Assembly: GCF_963576545.1 (NCBI RefSeq)
Contig: NC_083646.1
Span: 22,200,989-22,264,988, forward strand
Direction of reading: 5' to 3'
DNA length: 64,000 nucleotides
Origin: Limanda limanda
Taxonomy: Eukaryota > Chordata > Actinopteri > Pleuronectiformes > Pleuronectidae
Shown here: positions 29,589 to 41,405 of the stretch, piece by piece
How positions within the stretch are numbered: the first letter of the stretch is position 1
How the letters are laid out: each line of letters starts with the position of its first letter
Program-made: the position numbers and the translations under genes
Notes under the pieces: generated by a model
The model's database searches: none
Told to the model about the DNA's origin: nothing
What the model saw: only the letters and a program-made list of their open reading frames with translations

Positions 29589-29715
29589 CCTACAACAACT
29601 AGCGGACAAAGCTGATTCGTGGGCTGACTAATCTGTGCTACCGGTGTGAAAAGCCAGGCGGCTGCTCACACAAGAATTGACCCTTCGTGGCGCTTCTGCC
29701 TCCGGTGTGTAAAAG
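29589..29715. repeat. Outer repeat copy, right part
   Basis: This continues the interrupted outer repeat after the second CCTACAAC copy. It ends near GGCGCTTCTGCCTCCGGTGT (29689-29708), which matches the right end of the inner insertion. Confidence 0.5.
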
Positions 29716-32154
29716 GTGACCTATGGCTACCTGTGAGACACAACACTTTCTGCCTTCCAGTACAAATAGCTTGTAACAGACAGAATGAGGATAACAGCTT
29801 TACGAGATGATGGGACTGTCTTCCTGTATGTGATGGGGTCAAGGGAAAGAAAAGGTGGGATATCCTGCTGGTGGTTACAAGAGAAAACAACCAAAAGAAT
29901 TGAACAAACAAAACAACTAAAAAGTGTGTTTGTGTGTGTGTGTGTGTGGCTTTGGTTATGTATGGCATGTGGGTAAAGCCCTGCTTGTGGGAGATGTGTG
30001 CATGCATGTGTGTATAAGTGCTTTTGTCTCTGTGTTTTATTGTAGAGGTGCTGGTGCTTTGAATCATTCTAAATAGGAAACTCTGCCTTAATTAATAATT
30101 AACCAGCTGCTTCTTTTCCAACTTTTGCTAAATGTACAAAAATTAAAGCTTTATGAGCATTTCACACATGAGAGGTTTGCTAATAATAAATAAGTTAAAT
30201 GCAAACGCTGTGTTGCCTGCTGTTTTACGTCTGTCAAAGAGAGGAAACCTCTGAGTTAAACATTAGGATTTAAACATTAAGAGGATGAAGATAGGCTGAC
30301 TTTGTAACTTTCTCTTCTTCTAATGGCTCTAGGATTGTGCACTTCTATTTCCAAGGGGAGGGAGGGGATCCCTGAGGATGGAGAATGAAGCTTAGACATG
30401 TTGGCTGACACACATTGTGTGCAGTTATTCAATGAAAGTTTATTTGGAGAATTTATTGTATTTTTATCAGGCTGGCTGATCATTTGTATCCCATGCTGGT
30501 TAATCCCACTCACAACAAAAGCTTCACTAATATTTGAATATTGCAGATCCTGTTGAAAATGGGCTGTTTGCTTCATTTGTGGGGATGCTGGTTGCAGCTC
30601 CCTCTCTGAAACTGTACAAGTGATCTGCAGGAATTGATCCATGGCAAGTAAAGACGGCTGTGGGCGCAGAACCCTAAAGCTGCGCAACCGCTGCTGCACA
30701 CAGACCTGCCGAGCCGTTCATTCAGAGTTCAGTGACGCTCAACTCACATCTCAGAACCCTGCACTGGAGAAACAGTATGACGTGAACACACTGTTGTCAT
30801 GTTGTCGACATCACTTACGTTAATGAGTCAGCTAGAGTGCTGGTGGCCTGTCTATTTAAAGTTCATTAATATTGAACGTACTTGGTACAAATTCAACACT
30901 GCATCTCCTTGGTCCATAAACAATACATATGACAAGTGTGTAGTTGCTCAGATGAAGAATTTTCTTTAATTTGTATAAGACAGACTGAGCGATTTCTGCA
31001 ATATACCTGCACTATAAGTTGGTGTGTAACTCTCAAAGGTAGATTTTTATCATTCTTACTTTCATCATATTGACCGAAACATGACACCATTATCTTCATG
31101 TTGTGCTGTGGCTGTTGGACGTGTGCAGACAGCTTCACTGGGATATGTTGATTTTCACAACTTTGCATGGCACATTGCAAACATATAATTTGATGCAGCT
31201 TCAGGGCTTTTTTCAATCTGTGTAGAACCATTAATTTCAACCATTTATTTCAAACGCAGGCCAATCCATGTCATTAAAGCAGAACATTACCTAGATTGTA
31301 CTGACATTTGGTTGTTTGAGATTGTTTTATTAAGTGGAATTTATATGAATCCCAATCTGTTGTACTGACAGGGCTGGCAACACATAAATAAAACTGTCCA
31401 ATACTATTTCTGTGGTTGGCACAAAAGGGGAAATGAAAACGGGCCAATGCTGTATTGCTCAAATCAAATTATTAAATAACTGGAACAACTCAATCCTCTG
31501 AAAAGACATCCTTCATTTTAATCATTTTAAATGTGGCGTTGTGGTCAGAAATTAGTAGGGGTGGGAGAAAACGTGTTTCTGTATTTTTCGGGGTTAACTG
31601 AGTCTTTAAAACATCAAAATAATCAGCTTGATTTACAGTTTAATCAATGACCTGAAAATCACACAACATGACAACTTAGCTCGGCAGTAAGCAGAGGCAA
31701 TATGGCAAAACAGATTGTGAACATTTCGAAATGTTCAGTACACTTGTATGCACAAATTACACTATGTGCTGTTCATATGTCCATCAAACATATGTACATA
31801 CGTGCAAACATATGCCCACACACACATCCATGATGGAAGCTGTTATTAAAGTAAAGTAATTATTTCCAGTAATATGTTGCCTGGAGAATGACACCGTTGA
31901 AGCCCCTGAAGTATAAAAGTGTGTTATTATTTTTTTTAATAGTGATAATAACAATAATAACAATAATAAAAATAGGCTATAATAATTATTCTTATTATTA
32001 TATGTGTAGAGCAGGATTGTGGGAGCTTTGGGTTTGCAATCACAATTGAAGACTCCAGACATCTGGCTCCAGCTGCGGAGGCAGAACTGCCCGCAGAGAG
32101 CAACAGGAGAGGGAAGTAAAATCTCAAAAGGAGAAGTAAAGACCTGTAGAATCA
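29716..32154. other. Non-coding stretch; one unidentified 140-codon frame
   Basis: A short TG repeat lies at about 29925-29947. A minus-strand frame at 30699-30277 (140 codons) has no recognisable domain, signal peptide or splice context. I treat it as chance, with some doubt. AT-rich low-complexity sequence (AATAAC-type repeats) occupies 31925-32000. Confidence 0.4.
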
Positions 32155-32467
32155 CTACAAGTAGATGGTTAAATACAAGCCAGAGCACCAGTAACAATAA
32201 TCTATTTCAAAGTGGAAAATGTTTAGTCTAATCTTAAATGTAGAGATGGTGTTTGCCCCCCGAACCCAAACTGGGAGCTGGTTCCACAAGAGAGGAGCCT
32301 GGTAGCTGAAGGCTCTACCTCCCATTCTATTTTTGGAGACCACAAGTAACAGGACCATGATCTCATGGGGCTAATGATTACTATGAGTTTAACATTTGAA
32401 GATATAGAGTTGCTTGGCTATTTAGGGCTTTATTAGTAATGAGAATTGTATTCCAATATTTGAAAGC
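32155..32467 (-). mobile_element. LINE ORF C-terminal fragment (L2/CR1-like)
   Basis: The minus-strand translation gives NKALNSQATLYLQMLNS at about 32434-32384, matching the YKALNGLAPxYLxDLL block. It then gives GGRAFSYQAPLLWNQLPVWV and ISTFKIRLN at about 32325-32220, matching GDRAFSxxAPxLWNSLP and VSTFKSRLK. These are the last conserved blocks of fish LINE ORF2 proteins. The element is orientated with its 3' end toward lower coordinates. Confidence 0.8.
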
Positions 32468-32620
32468 AGAGAGCTCTGGAAGGTACTTGGTTATGTCCAC
32501 CAGAAAGGATAAATCAAACAGCCACTTGCTATCAATAAGTCCCAAGACAGGTTTTCTCTTCATCTCCATGCATTTTTTTTCTTTTAATAGCATGTGAGCA
32601 TATTTGTTCATCTCAGCACT
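32468..32620 (-). mobile_element. hAT transposase fragment inserted in the LINE
   Basis: The minus-strand frame contains CMEMKRKPVLGLIDSKWLFD followed by LSFLVDITKYLPEL (about 32569-32471). This resembles the MEMKGKPVxELxDPxWLCDLAFLVDITxHLNEL block of hAT transposases and their domesticated relatives (EPM2AIP1, GTF2IRD2, ZBED/FAM200 type). It sits between LINE blocks, and the LINE frame resumes a few codons later. Further hAT sequence may extend up to about 32990 but has no clear motif. Confidence 0.6.
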
Positions 32621-32999
32621 TAAGCCTCACAGTGGCAAACCACATCTCTGTACTTCTTCTGGTGGCCGTCAGGATTTTTCTGTAGTGTATGCCATATGAG
32701 TAATCTGCCCTTCAACTGTTCTTCCCCTGAATGATTTTTAACCTCCTTAGCTATTAGTTTGTTCACCACAAAACCTGTACAATAGGGTCACTGTCAGAAT
32801 GTGGTTTTAATCCTCAGTATGAACTCTATTCAAGCACATTTGTCCTCTCATCTCATCCACTTCAGTACGTTTGTAATTTGAATGATGCCGAGATTGACCT
32901 TTTCCTAACTATGACCGCATCCCAGTAAACAAGGCTTGTCACCATCTATATATCTTGTTTGACGATCACACGCCTTACAGGCTGCATGCAGGCTGGTGG

Positions 33000-33420
33000 C
33001 TTGATTCCTCCCATTCATGGCCTAGAGTAGCCATATATGCAGTGAATAGAATTGGTCTAAGAAAATAAACTTGTTGGGCTCCATGTCTCCATTGTGCGTT
33101 AACGGATTATTTAAACTAAAATCGAAATCTTATTGGTGTTCCTTTCATACTTACGAATATGCTCTCGCTGTGCTGGACGTGATGGTCAGAGGTTTCAAAT
33201 GTAGCATCATGATCTAACAAGATAAGAACAAAAACATTTCATTCGTCTAATGCATTTGGAAGGTAATTCTTTACTTTCATCAGTTCTATGTCTATTCTGT
33301 GATGCACACTAAATCCTGACTGATCCTCAAATATTTGCTATGTAGAAGGTCACACGTGTGATTGACAAATAATTTGTCATGTCAAGATATGGAGAACATT
33401 TTTTAAGCTGTGGAAGCAAA
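33000..33420 (-). mobile_element. LINE reverse-transcriptase fragment (L2/CR1-like)
   Basis: Minus-strand blocks in order are SGFSVHHRIDIELMKVKNYL (about 33323-33264, the SGFRPHHSTETALLKVxNDL motif), VLILLDHDATFETSDHHV (about 33226-33173, the VLLLDLSAAFDTVDH motif) and LRPILFTAYMATL (about 33064-33025, the LGPILFTLYMLPL motif). Stops and frameshifts intervene. With 32155-32467 it forms one minus-strand LINE interrupted by hAT-derived sequence. The YADD block is not visible, probably lost at the interruption. Confidence 0.75.
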
Positions 33421-35400
33421 ATACTCCAAGCTGTGGTATACTTATTTTGTGGTACTAACTTATTTGTTAGTGTTTTTTTAACTGCCACAGTGTTTAACAG
33501 CCGTCCCTGCCTGTTCTTCTGACATAACTTGATTGTGTGTGAGTTTCTGTGTGTGTGTCTATGTGTGTGCGCTTGCGGTTCACGCTCATGCACCTTGTGA
33601 TATCTTCCTCTACTCACACTGCCATGGCTCAGTGCGTTATATTGCCCTCCAGTTCTTGCACTGCTTGCGGTTTTGGAGTAGTGCAGTGCATAACTGTGTG
33701 TGTGTGTGTAATTGTTGAACAGGAAACTGTCCTGTTCAGTACATCAATATCGGTCAGAACTATTAACTATATTTAAGGGATGCTTATTAAACTAGCTGGT
33801 AATGAGTTTCTGTTGAAAATGAATATTGGCTGATAGTCTGTCATCAGGCTGCAGTCAAATCTCATCCTACCCTCTCATTAGCCCATAAGGTCTTAGCAAA
33901 GACAGTGTTGACTAAAATAACTAAAATACATTTTATAACATTACAGAAGCTACTAAACACAGGAGGGCAAACACAGTGTGTGTAATGAAGCATGATTTTG
34001 AAATGGAACTCAGAATTTGTACTAATGGTTGTAAGGCATTTCGATTGTCAGTGATGTTGAGTCAGATGTACAGAAGCCAAATCACTGCAGGCTCATTGCC
34101 TGTTAAGTCTTCCATATCCCTACGAAATCCGCATTGTGTCATGCAAGGTTTTAATTTATACCTTTGCACTTACTAAACCTACTTTTAAAACTGTTGACAA
34201 TCGTTCATAACAACGTTGAAAATCTGCAAATACATTTTGTCCTGCACGCCTTTGGCAATTAACATTCCTTGCAGCTGTAAAACAATTAGGGAAATCTTTG
34301 AGATTCATTTGTTGTAAAAGATTCTGAATACAGTGATAGGTGAAACGATACTATAGCTGTATCTACAAGAAAGAAAAAGCTTTTCATAAAACGCATTGCA
34401 GCTCAGGATATATTAGCCCATCAGACCAGCATGCTTGTTTAACTTAAAGCTCTTATGCAATCGTCATAGACATTCGACCATTAACCAACTGAAACAAGAA
34501 CGTTCTCTGATTTGTCCTTCTGTTTAAAATGCCACTTGCAAATGCTATGCAGGGTGACTTAAAAATCCATTTCCAACTTCACGTCCTTGTTCTCAGTCCA
34601 TTTGTCTTGCCAGGATTCCAGTGTTTTGTGTATCGATTTGCTGCTGCCTGCTGTCATGCACCAGACCAGAGAAGACTCTGAGAGGAGGGGAGGCCAGTAA
34701 TGGAGTCGTCTCCCCCTTGTTATCCCCGGTGTCCAAGCAGGCAGAAGGCAGCCACAAATCTGACCTTCACCTCCTGCCTAAAAACAAGAGATGACAGGCT
34801 GTCGGGTTGGGCCAGTGCATACCATGAATTTCAATCAGTGAAGGTCATATGGATTGAAAGGTGAGTTTAATCTCTCATTCAGCATGAATGGCGCAGCCCG
34901 GCTTCTCGATCTGGCAGCAGTGGAGCCCACCAGATAGGACTCTGTTATCAAATGTTTGCAGTCAGGAAGCAATACGAGTGGGATGAAGAGCCCACTCAGA
35001 GGGAAGGGTGTGGGGCGGCTGACTTACACAGATGACTGGCTGCTCCTCCGCTCCTCACAGAGGAATCCAGGGCACACACAGAATTTGTGATCCATGCAGC
35101 TGGGCTTGGCTGGCGGAAAGAGTTTCCTGCAACCGAGTCAACAGGTGCAGTATCTGGGACTGCAATGGCTGCATTGAAATGCTTGACCATGCTGTTACAG
35201 TTCGATCAATAGGTGGAAACAGCCATGATGATATTCGCTGGGTGGCTCATATCATTGCTGGAGATAATGTCCGGCGCTCACGCAGTTGTGCACCTGGGAT
35301 TGCTACACGTGAAACACCTCCACCAGTGTATTACACTCAATCTACACCTGAGGTCAGACAACGCCACATTTTTAGTGTTCCTGAATAGCTTCTCATCAAC
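33421..35400. other. Non-coding stretch with candidate regulatory patch
   Basis: TG-rich short repeats occur near 33530-33570. The 34620-34920 segment (around TGCTGCCTGCTGTCATGCAC and GAATTTCAATCAGTGAAGGT) is balanced and repeat-poor, and could be a conserved element. Open frames at 35032-35388 are unrecognised. Confidence 0.3.
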
Positions 35401-35760
35401 TCATCACAGATTGTTGTTTAACCTCAGTGGGAGTAAGACAGCCGATCCCAAGCCATTCAGGCCTCACCTTTCACTAACGTGTGCCTCTCTGTGCTCCAGG
35501 ACTACACTCAACAGATCATCGTATCCTCAGCCCACCTGCTCACCAGCTCGTCTCTGTCAACTCAGCTTCAACTCACCTGCTTGGTACTCTGCCATTCCTT
35601 TGCCTCACCTGCCAGGCGTCTGCTCCACGCTACGTCCTTACCCCACCACCGTCCGCCTCACCTGCCACGTTCCATTACATCCACCTCCACATTAGATTCC
35701 CCCATCTCATCCCACTAACTTTCGGTTTCCTCTTAAAATAAACTGTTTGAAACGTCCCTG
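35401..35760 (+). repeat. C-rich, pyrimidine-biased segment ending in AATAAA
   Basis: The plus strand is strongly C/T-biased (many CACCTGC and CTCACC units) from about 35480 to 35710 and ends with TAAAATAAACTGTTTGAAAC. This resembles the 3' ends of some fish retroelements. Three overlapping open frames reflect the composition bias, not coding. Class is uncertain. Confidence 0.3.
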
Positions 35761-35769
35761 TACCTGCTG

Positions 35770-35970
35770 TGCCTGAGTAGTGTTTTGCCACTTTTCATGG
35801 CTAAAAGCAAACAACTGGTCAATTGCCTCCTTAGAGGGATCAGCAGGAAGAGGCCCATTGTTGGTCACCTTGCTCCCCAGTGGCACCTGCAGACAGTCCC
35901 ACATGTAGGCGGGCTCAAATGACAGGCATGTTTGTGACAGTAGTGTGCTGATATTAAGCCTGGTTGGGGA
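35770..35970 (-). other. Possible coding exon, protein not identified
   Basis: The minus strand is open over LSQTCLSFEPAYMWDCLQVP followed by LGSKVTNNGPLPADPSKEAI and DQLFAFSHEKWQ. Composition is protein-like (aromatics, P, C spread evenly). A possible splice acceptor (CCCCAACCAG or AATATCAG) precedes it and a possible donor, CAG|GTACAG, follows near 35765. I do not recognise the family. It may be an exon of a host gene or a relic of a transposon protein. Confidence 0.25.
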
Positions 35971-35999
35971 TGAATGCAAAGATCAGTCTTGAGGTGGAT

Positions 36000-38900
36000 A
36001 AACATGAGCACTGTCTGTCAAAGGACAACACATTTACTCATAGAACTAGATTTATGTCAAGTAACTGCTTTCTATGTTTTTTCTGCCAATTAGCCGCTGA
36101 TTGAGACTCAATCAGGAACCGTAACCTCGACAGCAGTCAGTATCCAAATTCACAAAAAAAATGCGTATTTATGTATCACTTGTTAATTGATTAGCATTTG
36201 CTTCATGATTGTTGTTAAGTAGGATAAGCCAGACGTGGTTCAAAACAATCTGAGCAAACAATGAACACCAAAGATGTTCAGACACAGCTGATGACAGGCA
36301 GGTAGCTCGGGTTTAGGAGGGATGGACAGACGGCAGCAGTGAGGAACAAACAATGCTCCACGGGAGATCTGTGAGACTCCTCCCCACTTCATTCACTCAT
36401 AGGAAGACCACCTCCAGTTATCAACATTTGGTACAGAGAGAGGAGGTCACTTTCACCATATGCTGCATATTGGCAGACTCGCCAATATTACCATGAAATG
36501 AAACAGGGCATGATAATTTTGTCATTTAAATTGACAGTTAGACAACACAGTGTGATAAACTTGTGATTAAACAGATTGCTAAACTAAGGCCAGACAAGTA
36601 ATATTCATTTCAAGATACTTTATTGTTGTCTGCATCAGTGACTAAGATACTGCTTGTTCAATATAACTCTGCAAAGATGAACGCTATTCCCTGAACCAAG
36701 CAGCCAACAGCGTCGTGCTTATATCATATCATATCATATATCTGCCCGCCTCTGCTCCAGCAAGATTCTCTTTGAATTAGATAGTTAGAAAAAAATTAGA
36801 AAATAACTGGCTTTATATTTCACAACAAAGAAACGGAAAACCCAAACCAGGCCTCCTGATACAGCACACATTGAATACCCCTAACCTAAGTTAGGGGTCA
36901 AAAATTACATTTGACCTCAATAGGACCAGGCTTTGGTCCCCATGAAGTGTTAGCCTCTTTCTTAAACAGCCAATCAGATGGGGCAGGACTCACCCTGGTA
37001 TCCAAAAAAATAAAAATACTTTCTCTGGCCATGTTTGACCATCCTTTTTTAAGCATATCCGACAGAAACACACAACAAAGACTTTTTGTGGAAGCAGATC
37101 TGCCGGACACTGACTGTTGCTGGTGAGGGTTGTGCTTTTGTCTTCTTGTCATAGAAGCAAAATCTGCATGAAACGCTTTTTTGATTCTCTCAGAGAAAAG
37201 GATGTTACTGCCTTTGTTTATTATCTTTTATTGTTACGTGTCATTAGTTACTCTCTCCCTCTCTGCACCTCAACGCAAAGTGACACATCATAATAAATAC
37301 TGACTGAGTAGCCCCTCATTACTTCATCCTTACCTTATATCACATATCGGGTCATTCCATAGATTTGGAGCAATATTTAACAATTCAAAATGTGTATTCT
37401 TCAATCTCAGGCAAATTAATATTTTTCTTTTACAAGGTTTCTAAAGAAGAAATGACTGCAGTTTTCTCTGCCCCTGTTAGCAAAACATATGAGTCATCTA
37501 AAAAGCTTATTTTTAAAAAGCATTTCAACTTTATTCTTCCTTAATCCAGACAGTCTTAAAGAAATGCTTGGAATTTACTTGTTCAAACAATTGACATCTA
37601 TGACTAAAGCACGTTGCATTTTTCATAAAACCACCTCTCAAAAATTTAAAAAGCCAGACCCTATCTCTTGGCAGTCAGCACTATAGCTGGAGTTTGTGTC
37701 CATTTAAGTGTGTGTTACTGTGCATGACTATCTACCTGTACATGTGACTGTGTGCCTGGATTACATTGCGAGAGTCTGAAACTTGAGGAAAGGATCAGAC
37801 AAGTCACAATAAATTAAAGAAAAAACCTTCATCAATTTTACGTCATTTAAAAAACCAAGAAGACAAATACATAACATAACAAACACAGAAATGCCAAGTA
37901 ATTAACTTTCATAATAACTTCAAAACAAAACTCACAAGTCAGGAAGCTCTAAACAACAAGCGTGGAAACATTTTAATTGTCATTCTGTGCTTTTTGCAGT
38001 GTGTTTATGTATGCAGTTTTGTTGGGTTTATTTTCAGCACATGCGTTTTCTTAATTTGCTTGTGTTTCGTCTGTTTTCATGAAGAGTGTTGAGCTCTCTC
38101 GGTCAACATAGTGTTTAGCTCTTTGTGCATGTTGTTGGGGTTTTGCAAAGTGCTTGTACTTCTTCACAGAAAGGAAGGTGGAGGGAGAGAGGAGGGAGAA
38201 AGAGGGGAGACTGAGAGGTTGGCGGTGAGTCTGGCTCCTTCCCCTGCAGCATGCCGTGGGTGGATGTTTGTGGCTCCTGCACAGTGTGGCTTCTCTCCAT
38301 CTTTATCACGTTCCCCCTCTGAAGATTTCTTTCTCCTCTGAGGGTCAGCATCATGCCGAGTGTTGTTGTGCTGCTACTTTTTCTGCCCATTGGTGGATCG
38401 GCTCATGCGTTCTCTAGATATTATTTAGAAGGGGGAAAAAAACATCTAAAAGGTCAACAACTTCAGTTTCAACTGTAAAAATGTAAAAATAAGGTAAATA
38501 GTATTATATCAACTCATGGTCACACAAATGAACTAATAACCTAGAGGATGCTACTCATCGCTCCTCTTCCTGTCATTCAGTTCTAACCTGAGTAACACAA
38601 CTGAAAGTAAAAGTTTTTAAATTTGACTTTTGAAGCATACGGGGAATATATACAAATAGGAAATCCAATCCAAATAATATAACAGGGCAGTGCCTTGAGT
38701 TTGATTAAGGTTAAATTATTATATACACACTTGAAATTGAGAGAACTTGTTTCTGGTCTTTCTGTACCCTTTAAACACGTTTAAATAAACAGTATTGATT
38801 CTTGATTGAAAAAAAAAAACAGCACATGAAGTTCCCAATATATTAGCACTATAAAAAAAGGTTTTATCCTGTTCAGGCTGTGACAACAATAGGACATTTT

Positions 38901-39580
38901 ACCACACATCTATCCAGTGTTTTCTATTATTATCATGATTTTATTCATATTATTATTACTCACTGTATATCCATTCATCACTCTACCTGTGTACCATGTT
39001 AGGCCTACGGTGACAACACATAAGTAATGGTGACCAATGATTAATTTTACTTCAAGCCACATGCAGTGGCAGGAGATACATTCGACAATAAAACTCCCCA
39101 TAAAAGTCCCAAACTGTAAGTCATAAGATTTATGATGACCCTTGGCCATCGTTGTTGAACAACCTTGTGCTTGGTTAACAAAATATCCACCAATCTTCGT
39201 GATGATTGGACAAACTCATTGATTTGGCATTGCATCTTCAAAAGTGGATTTTAATCCAGTCATTTTGTGTGTCTTAGAATGATGTGCACTTGAAATTGAT
39301 GACCATGTTGGGATGAAACAAAACAGACGATATGATCAGTAAATGCAAGTCTGAAATGAATTATAGGATTAGAAAATTTGTTAAAACTGTGTATGTTTTC
39401 AAACAATACAGACAAAAGTGAGCACTCCTAAATTAACTGATATTGTAATCCTGGCCTCTGACCCTAGGATGATGGGTAATCATTCAAGGCACCACACTGT
39501 ATTCCTCACTTCATTCAGATTTATTCAGGTTGCTCCTGATCCGTTTGCCGACAAAAAACTCCTCCAATCTCAAATGCAGA
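36000..39580. other. Non-coding stretch, no gene supported
   Basis: Visible items are a short ATATC tandem repeat near 36722-36742, a 20-bp near-palindrome with 8-bp arms (CCCCTAAC/GTTAGGGG) at 36878-36897 and a purine-rich stretch at 38170-38220. Frames near 38111-38390 have no clear product. Confidence 0.45.
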
Positions 39581-39589
39581 AGTGTGTCA

Positions 39590-39752
39590 ACCTCAGATTG
39601 CTGCTGATGGCTGTGGTGGCAGCGTGTGAATGATGTGGGATAGAAAAAGCACAGCATATGTATGTGTGGGTGAATGTGGCTTGTAGTGTAAAGCGCTTTG
39701 GGTGGTCGCTGAGATTAGAAAAACGGTGTATAAATCCAGTCCATTTTCTTTG
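39590..39752 (+). mobile_element. L2-tail/SINE-type repeat
   Basis: The plus strand contains GGCAGCGTGTGAATGATGTG, then GTGTGGGTGAATGTGGCTTG, TAAAGCGCTTTGGGTGGTCG and AGAAAAACGGTGTATAAATC, ending CAGTCCATTTTC. This is the standard fish repeat tail (AAAGCGCTTTGAGTGGTC... TATAAATACAGTCCATTT). The 5' border is unclear and may reach about 39420. Confidence 0.75.
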
Positions 39753-39759
39753 TTGTTTC

Positions 39760-41090
39760 TTCACCTTGTACGACAGTATTGATACTGAATACACATGATG
39801 TTAAAATATGTGCTGAAGATGGGCTCTATTCTCTCACAGCAGGAGAGATAAAATAAGAAGTGGATGGTGCTGAAACTGCTCAGCAGCGGTGTCGGAAAAC
39901 AACCAAAGCAAATTAAAAAATAAATTGATTCCTGAGTCAGTGACAAAGAATCAGTCTACATCAATTTTCCGACCTGTCCTCTGGAGGAAGAACAGAGGAT
40001 TGCGACCGAGCTTTCTCCAAAGGATGCCTTTCACAACTGACCAAAGCAGCAGGAGCTTCTCTGCTCAGCCGCGTCCACAACACACTCAGGCTCAGATGTG
40101 TAAATTCTGCTGTGGAGATCACGTGTTTTTTCACCTTGAGATATTTATTTTCATTTTGGTTTGTTATTTTATTTTGTGTCTGTTGCATCACCAACACACT
40201 CTCTTGCTCCTGTGGAGAGTCTCCTGCTGTTTTCTCACATCAGCTCCTCCGGAATTTCAACGGTTCACTTGAGGACTGGTTGGAGAAAGTAGGCAGAAGG
40301 TCTAGTGGCTCTCACTTGGACATTTGCGTTCACACACACAGCCTCTCGGAATTCAATGCATGTCTGAAAGCAACTTAAATGGTATCTCTACAGCTTCCAG
40401 TCGGTATAAAGCGTAATAATAAAAACTCATGTGTGTTAATGGTTTGTATACTAACTGCTAAAGAAATATAAAGTATATTTTTCCACAGTTAGTTATGATT
40501 AGTATGTATAGTATCGCATAAATATGACACAGATTGTATAATGTATATTTCGACCCACAGCAATCGCTTCAGTGGAGTAAAAAGTAGATGCATGGCCCAT
40601 CTGTGGAGCTTTTACTCTGTTCATTTAGCTAGAGACCTCTGGAGTCCCCTCAGAGAGCTGTGGTTGTCCCTTTGCACACATTTTCACAGTGATATCAGAG
40701 AACAGTTTATTTTCCACTGCGTTAGGTCAGACAGTCGCACATGCTGTGTTAAGCCGGGTCTGCAGGTAGTACTTCTGTGCCAAGTTGCTGGCAGAGTGAG
40801 CCAGCTGCTGGCAGACGCACCGAGAGACAGCCATGTGGAGAAATCGTTCTTTTTTTGAGGAGCTACGTACTAGCTGCATTAAATATGAAAGATACACGCG
40901 CTCACACAAGGACACAGACATTTTAATGATGGATACAGATTGACTGCGCCTGTATTTATGCTAAATTGCGTGTAGCACTGCAAAGACAGCTATCATCGAA
41001 TGAAGGAGGAAAGTATTCTAGGTCCATCAAGTGACATATCTGTGGTTTGATGCAGTTCCATAATCAACACCGTGGAACCTTTTTTATTGT
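39760..41090. other. Non-coding stretch, no gene supported
   Basis: Overlapping open frames near 39889-40378 and 40541-40858 have no shared frame, domain or splice logic. Composition is ordinary. No RNA gene was seen. Confidence 0.4.
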
Positions 41091-41198
41091 ATAGCCCTAC
41101 CTCAGACGAGTGGGAGGAACGAGTGCACGCTCTTCATTCACAAGATAATTTAGGTCCTTATAAGGCTGACTGAGTGCTTCACTTAGCGCTCGGCTTAC

Positions 41199-41378
41199 AT
41201 TTCCCCGTCCTCGCTCTTGCTGTGGTTCTCCAGGTGTCTCCAAGATGATTACTGTGTGAGTGATTTCTCCGCTCGCTGCCATCTGGGTGGGAGGACACAG
41301 CCATCCCAGCACCAGGCAGCACACTGAATCACACAGCAAGCCGTGCATGAACGGCCATAACACAGACATGAAGAGCAG
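41199..41378 (-). other. Possible first coding exon with signal peptide, unidentified
   Basis: On the minus strand an acceptor-like CTCTCAG precedes the exon and the first ATG (41369) opens 57 codons. They start MSVLWPFMHGLLCDSVCCLV, LGWLCPPTQ looks like a signal-peptide hydrophobic core and cleavage region, and the exon ends ...EPQQERGRGN at a good donor AAT|GTAAGC (41198-41193) in phase 0. The second part is acidic and polar, as in secreted proteins. No partner exon was recognised and the protein family is unknown to me. Frame, donor and hydrophobic core together make this better than a random frame, but chance is not excluded. Confidence 0.3.
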
Positions 41379-41405
41379 CTGAGAGCCACACACTGTAAAT
41401 AACAA

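Noticed and set aside
30277..30699. 140-codon minus-strand frame as a gene
   Set aside because: No domain, signal peptide, splice context or biased codon pattern was visible; listed only inside the intergenic entry.
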